From positions 1 through 33,742 of the forward strand of contig JALEHU010000037.1 of assembly GCA_022770365.1 (NCBI GenBank): a DNA stretch of 33,742 nucleotides, written 5' to 3'. The notes under the pieces were generated by a model that did not search any database, was not told where the DNA came from, and saw only the letters and a list, made by a program, of their open reading frames with translations. Shown piece by piece: positions 31,204 to 33,742 of this stretch. Numbering within the stretch: position 1 is the first letter of the stretch; every line of letters starts with the position of its first letter. The DNA is from Blautia sp. (GTDB lineage Bacteria > Bacillota > Clostridia > Lachnospirales > Lachnospiraceae). The translations under genes were made by a program, and so were the position numbers.

Positions 31204-31243
31204 ATTTTTCCATTTTGTCTATATCACATTTTTCCATTTTGTC
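31204..31243. repeat. Short direct repeat at the 3' end of the ATPase gene
   Basis: A 16-bp sequence, ATTTTTCCATTTTGTC, occurs at 31204-31219 and again at 31228-31243, a period of 24 bp. The second copy encodes the last codons of the ATPase gene; the first lies just after its stop. It looks like a local duplication of the gene end. Confidence 0.7.
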
Positions 31244-32684
31244 CATCTGCTTCAGCTTTTCCAAGCAGATACAGAAATGCTATGGCAGGTATTCGCAAAA
31301 TCGGCACTTTTGTTTCGTGCTTTGTGATACCAAAATCATCTAACCGCTTTGTTACAAGGAAAGCAGTTGTGACTTTTGATTTATCATCCCTGCATAACTC
31401 GACGATGGCATCCGAATCAGAAATATGGGAGTTATTGCGATATTTAACCTCGCATAGAATTTTCTCACGGGGAAGCTCAATTACCACATCAACCTCTTTC
31501 TGATTATCCTTTGCCTTTCTGAAATATCCCAATTGTGCTGCACTGCCCTGATAAAATGATACCATATGCTTATAAACACACGTTTCCACCATAACTCCAA
31601 GTTCTTTTTCATCTGACAAAATGTCATCAATCATCAAAACAGCATTTCGAATGGCTGCATCAGCGATAAAAATTTTCGGCTTTCCTTTCAATGCTCCCTT
31701 ACTTCCCACATCCATTGGTTTTGCCAGATAGATAAGATTTGACATCTCAAGCGCCCGGATATATCCGTCAATCGTATTGACAGAGGTATTCTCCAGCTCT
31801 TTCGCAGCTGTCGTCACACTAAAAATTTCTGTCGAATTCATACAAAGATATACAAACAGCTTTTCCATTAACAGCGGACTTCGAATATTAAAGAGAGTCA
31901 TCACATCACGCTTTATGACCTTATCCACCACATCTTCACGCAGCATCCTCTGAGCATAAATATCATCATCAGACAATACAAGTTCAGGAAAACCGCCAAT
32001 CATAAGATAACGGTTGAAATGCGCCTCCAGCGGAGCAAACCTGTCCACCAAATCTCCAAGTTCCGCATTATTCATTTTGACAAGTTTTGTCATTTTCAGA
32101 TTATCCGGAAGTATCGGTTCTTCAAGTTGAAGCAGACGGCAATATTCATAGAATGACATCGTTGGGATCTTTAAAACACTCCATCTGCCTGTACCACTGT
32201 CTGCAGCACCTTTTTCCAATATGGGGCTGGCTGAACCTGTTGCTGTCAGACGGATGTCCTTTCTGCAGTCATAAATAACCTTCATCCATAATTCCCAATT
32301 TTCCGTATATTGGATTTCATCAAGAAAAATATACCTGGTTCCCTCAGTCAGGTAAAGCGAATCATAAATGGAAAGGACAGTTTCCACATTGACAAGCTTT
32401 ACAATCGGATTATCAAAAGATACATACAGAATATTTTTCGGACAGACTCCCTCATCTATCAGGTTATCAATCATCTGGTACATAATCGTTGTCTTGCCGA
32501 CACGCCGCGCTCCAGACAATACTGCAAATCGCCGGAGTGTTTTATGTTTTATCATTTTCAGAGCTTCATAATAAGCAAGACGTTTCTGTGGTTTGCTTTC
32601 ATCTTTGATCGAGGATGGACTGCGCCACCACGGATTATATTGCCGCAGCACTTTAATAACCTGTTCATCACTTACAATTGCCAT
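31224..32684 (-). CDS. AAA (AAA_14) ATPase with DUF4143 domain
   Basis: A 486-aa P-loop protein of the common AAA_14-DUF4143 family, often found in accessory DNA and of uncertain function. Walker A is GARRVGKTT (58-66), Walker B YIFLDEIQ (118-125), sensor TATGSAS (147-153). The winged-helix/DUF4143 part follows from about 215. Near the end EVDVVIELPREKILCEVKYR (397-416) has the D…E-x-K pattern of a PD-(D/E)XK nuclease-like fold (D399, E412, K414). The ATG at 32684 has GGGGGTG upstream. No partner gene is adjacent, so a toxin-antitoxin or defence role would be speculation. Confidence 0.92.
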   Translation of the reverse strand: MAIVSDEQVIKVLRQYNPWWRSPSSIKDESKPQKRLAYYEALKMIKHKTLRRFAVLSGARRVGKTTIMYQMIDNLIDEGVCPKNILYVSFDNPIVKLVNVETVLSIYDSLYLTEGTRYIFLDEIQYTENWELWMKVIYDCRKDIRLTATGSASPILEKGAADSGTGRWSVLKIPTMSFYEYCRLLQLEEPILPDNLKMTKLVKMNNAELGDLVDRFAPLEAHFNRYLMIGGFPELVLSDDDIYAQRMLREDVVDKVIKRDVMTLFNIRSPLLMEKLFVYLCMNSTEIFSVTTAAKELENTSVNTIDGYIRALEMSNLIYLAKPMDVGSKGALKGKPKIFIADAAIRNAVLMIDDILSDEKELGVMVETCVYKHMVSFYQGSAAQLGYFRKAKDNQKEVDVVIELPREKILCEVKYRNNSHISDSDAIVELCRDDKSKVTTAFLVTKRLDDFGITKHETKVPILRIPAIAFLYLLGKAEADGQNGKM

Positions 32685-32752
32685 AAAAACACCCCCATAC
32701 CTTTATTATTTCCACGGAGTTATATTATTATACTTATACGACATTCAAGAAT

Positions 32753-32774
32753 TTATATCATTATACTGATATAA
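32753..32774. promoter_or_regulatory. Palindrome upstream of the ATPase gene
   Basis: TTATATCA (32753-32760) and TGATATAA (32767-32774) form a perfect 8-bp inverted repeat in the promoter region of the ATPase gene, a possible operator. Confidence 0.4.
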
Positions 32775-33107
32775 CACTCATGAAATTATGTAAGTATATT
32801 ATAACAACAGTCGATAATAAAAGCAAGATGGATAATAACCAGCAGCGGTAAGGAATATATTCTCTTATTTCTATCTTCCATTACATGTCCAGAAAACATA
32901 CTCTGTTAAGCTGCTTGTTTCTGCTGTATCAAGTGGGCTTACATCAAATATTCTTTCTTTTTAATTTTTTAGGTATACCCATGGCAATCCATCCTTTCTT
33001 TTTCAGAAAGAATCTATTTGCCGAATCAGGCAGTCCAAATCGGACACTCTGATTCCCGTTTTAGATTACTGTCAGTTCCTGCACTTTGCTGCTGTCTTTC
33101 TGCGCAC

Positions 33108-33131
33108 AAAAAAAGCACCGTCCCCGCGGCA
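33108..33131 (-). terminator. Probable terminator downstream of tRNA-Lys
   Basis: On the minus strand UGCCG and CGGUG (33131-33127 with 33120-33116) form a short stem, followed by seven U (33114-33108). It lies about 35 nt after the tRNA 3' end. Confidence 0.5.
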
Positions 33132-33163
33132 ATCACATTGTCCACAAAAACAGTACTTCTTAG

Positions 33164-33236
33164 TGCGCCTTCAGGGGCTCGAACCCTGGACACCCTGATT
33201 AAGAGTCAGGTGCTCTACCAACTGAGCTAAAAGCGC
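33164..33236 (-). tRNA. tRNA-Lys (anticodon CTT)
   Basis: A 73-nt cloverleaf on the minus strand. Acceptor GCGCTTT pairs with AAGGCGC (one G-U pair), discriminator A. The D-arm is AGCTCAGTTGGTAGAGC. The anticodon stem CCTGA/TCAGG carries loop CTCTTAA (anticodon CTT, reads AAG). The T-arm is CAGGGTTCGAGCCCCTG. The CCA end is not encoded. It is transcribed from the promoter at 33258-33286. Confidence 0.98.
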
Positions 33237-33257
33237 TTATTTCTTAACGCAAGTGAT

Positions 33258-33286
33258 ATTATACGGGATGTTCCAACCAAAGTCAA
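33258..33286 (-). promoter_or_regulatory. tRNA-Lys promoter
   Basis: TTGACT (33286-33281), 17 bp and a perfect TATAAT (33263-33258) on the minus strand place the start near 33251, about 15 nt before the mature tRNA. Confidence 0.85.
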
Positions 33287-33317
33287 GTTGTTTTTTATAA
33301 TTTTTTTACAGTTTTTT

Positions 33318-33587
33318 TCATTTTTCTTCATCTTCGGATTTTTTATTATTTTTCGGGGGCAGATTATCCAGCATACGGCTCAGTTCCCCGGCAGATTTCC
33401 GGACCTTCACAAACTGTGTATTAAGGTTCTGATGGTCATAGCCAAACTGTGCAAGCTTATTTTCCCAGCGTTTCTTTCTCATGAAACTCCCGTCTGATGC
33501 CAGGATATAGCGGGCAGAAATATTCCGATTCTCTGATATACGGATTTCTTCACTCTTATTCTTCCCGATATCCCGGCAGCACATCAC
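33318..33587 (-). CDS. Small hypothetical protein, possibly 5'-truncated by the dispersed repeat
   Basis: An 89-aa basic, soluble protein. After a weakly coding-like start (MMCCRDIGKNKSEEIRISEN) it has a convincing C-terminal part, MRKKRWENKLAQFGYDHQNL then VRKSAGELSRMLDNLPPK, ending in an acidic tail. No Shine-Dalgarno precedes the first codons (GTG then ATG), and the dispersed repeat ends only 15 bp upstream. The real 5' end may therefore have been replaced, or translation may begin at the internal Met36. No family recognised. Confidence 0.5.
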   Translation of the reverse strand: MMCCRDIGKNKSEEIRISENRNISARYILASDGSFMRKKRWENKLAQFGYDHQNLNTQFVKVRKSAGELSRMLDNLPPKNNKKSEDEEK

Positions 33588-33602
33588 GTTTTGCTATATT
33601 AT

Positions 33603-33678
33603 ATGATACAAGGGTCAAAAGGTCATGTGTTTCATGCTTGCATGAAAAAACATGACTTTGGGACCCGCAAAAACATGA
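33603..33678 (+). repeat. Dispersed hairpin repeat, copy 2
   Basis: A 76-bp element almost identical to 13064-13140. Here the inner stem TTTCATGC/GCATGAAA and the outer GGGTC/GACCC are perfect, so this copy is closer to the consensus. It contains a short frame, MIQGSKGHVFHACMKKHDFG, closed by a TAG 8 codons later. Beyond it (33679-33742) another frame stays open to the window edge and reads VARIGRISNVFRISGAQSAE, which I remember as a recurrent sequence in Blautia-type genomes. The repeat unit may therefore be longer than 76 bp. Confidence 0.8.
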
Positions 33679-33742
33679 GAAAGTAGCCCGAATAGGGCGG
33701 ATTTCGAATGTTTTTAGGATTTCGGGAGCACAAAGTGCGGAG

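Larger units (their letters stand above)
32685..33163. other. Gene-poor region between the ATPase gene and tRNA-Lys
   Basis: The ATPase-proximal 130 bp are very AT-rich, with several TATAAT-like boxes and an 8-bp palindrome (32753-32774). Further right a hairpin (33023-33055, GAATCAG/CTGATTC arms) and a second small hairpin precede an AAAGGATGG ribosome-binding-like site and a 12-codon minus-strand ORF (MGIPKKLKRKNI), probably a gene scrap. No complete gene is seen. Confidence 0.4.

Noticed and set aside
31224-32684. AAA/DUF4143 gene as an antiphage or abortive-infection system
   Set aside because: The family is widespread, no partner or defence gene adjoins it, and nothing in the sequence shows a defence role.

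Overview
The window reads as the chromosome of a low-to-moderate G+C Gram-positive gut anaerobe, most likely a Clostridia of the Lachnospiraceae (Blautia/Ruminococcus-like). I base this on strong Shine-Dalgarno sites, TTGACA/TATAAT-type promoters, protein similarity remembered from family knowledge, and a dispersed hairpin repeat that I associate with such genomes. No species can be fixed without a search.

Left end, 1-11020: a complete type I-C CRISPR-Cas locus on the minus strand. The array (1-1803, running off the left edge) has its leader at its right end. Upstream of it lie cas2, cas1, cas4, cas7 (csd2), cas8c (csd1), cas5d and cas3 in one tightly overlapping operon with a promoter just upstream of cas3. 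A small DUF3892-like gene sits immediately upstream of that promoter. Between this gene and guaA is an AT-rich block (10396-10800) with an unusual RNA architecture. A promoter places its start at a lone, degenerate copy of the 3' end of the CRISPR repeat, exactly the 11-nt crRNA handle region. A 31-nt pseudo-spacer and a hairpin follow, so the product would look like a ready-made crRNA. The first 16 nt of the pseudo-spacer match, with mismatches only at positions 6 and 12, a site overlapping the -35 box of a strong neighbouring promoter (TTGACA-17-TATATT). That promoter drives a highly structured RNA, which is itself fully overlapped by an antisense RNA with its own promoter and terminator. 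This is the layout expected of a CreTA-like RNA toxin-antitoxin, or a Cascade-guided autorepressor, built into a type I-C locus. It is the main discovery candidate of the window.

Centre, 11087-15130: guaA (GMP synthase, minus); a gene-poor stretch with hairpins, one copy of the dispersed repeat and a 49-codon ORF; then a DUF554 membrane protein and a family 2 glycosyltransferase on the plus strand, ended by a 17-bp-stem terminator.

15129-24608: a nine-gene minus-strand Mrp/Mbh-type cation antiporter operon: mrpE, F, G, an MbhD/DUF4040 protein, an MbhE-MrpB fusion, mrpC and four paralogous MrpD/NuoL-M-N-type subunits, all keeping the key membrane Glu and Lys residues. No hydrogenase genes are present in the window.

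Right end, 24841-33742: an iron-sulfur-flavoprotein-like FMN protein and a MATE transporter that seems to lack about 30 residues; a carbohydrate ABC importer (binding protein plus two permeases, no ATPase); a tetra-spanning membrane protein; an AAA/DUF4143 ATPase; tRNA-Lys(CTT) with a clear promoter; a small hypothetical gene; and a second copy of the dispersed repeat at the right edge.
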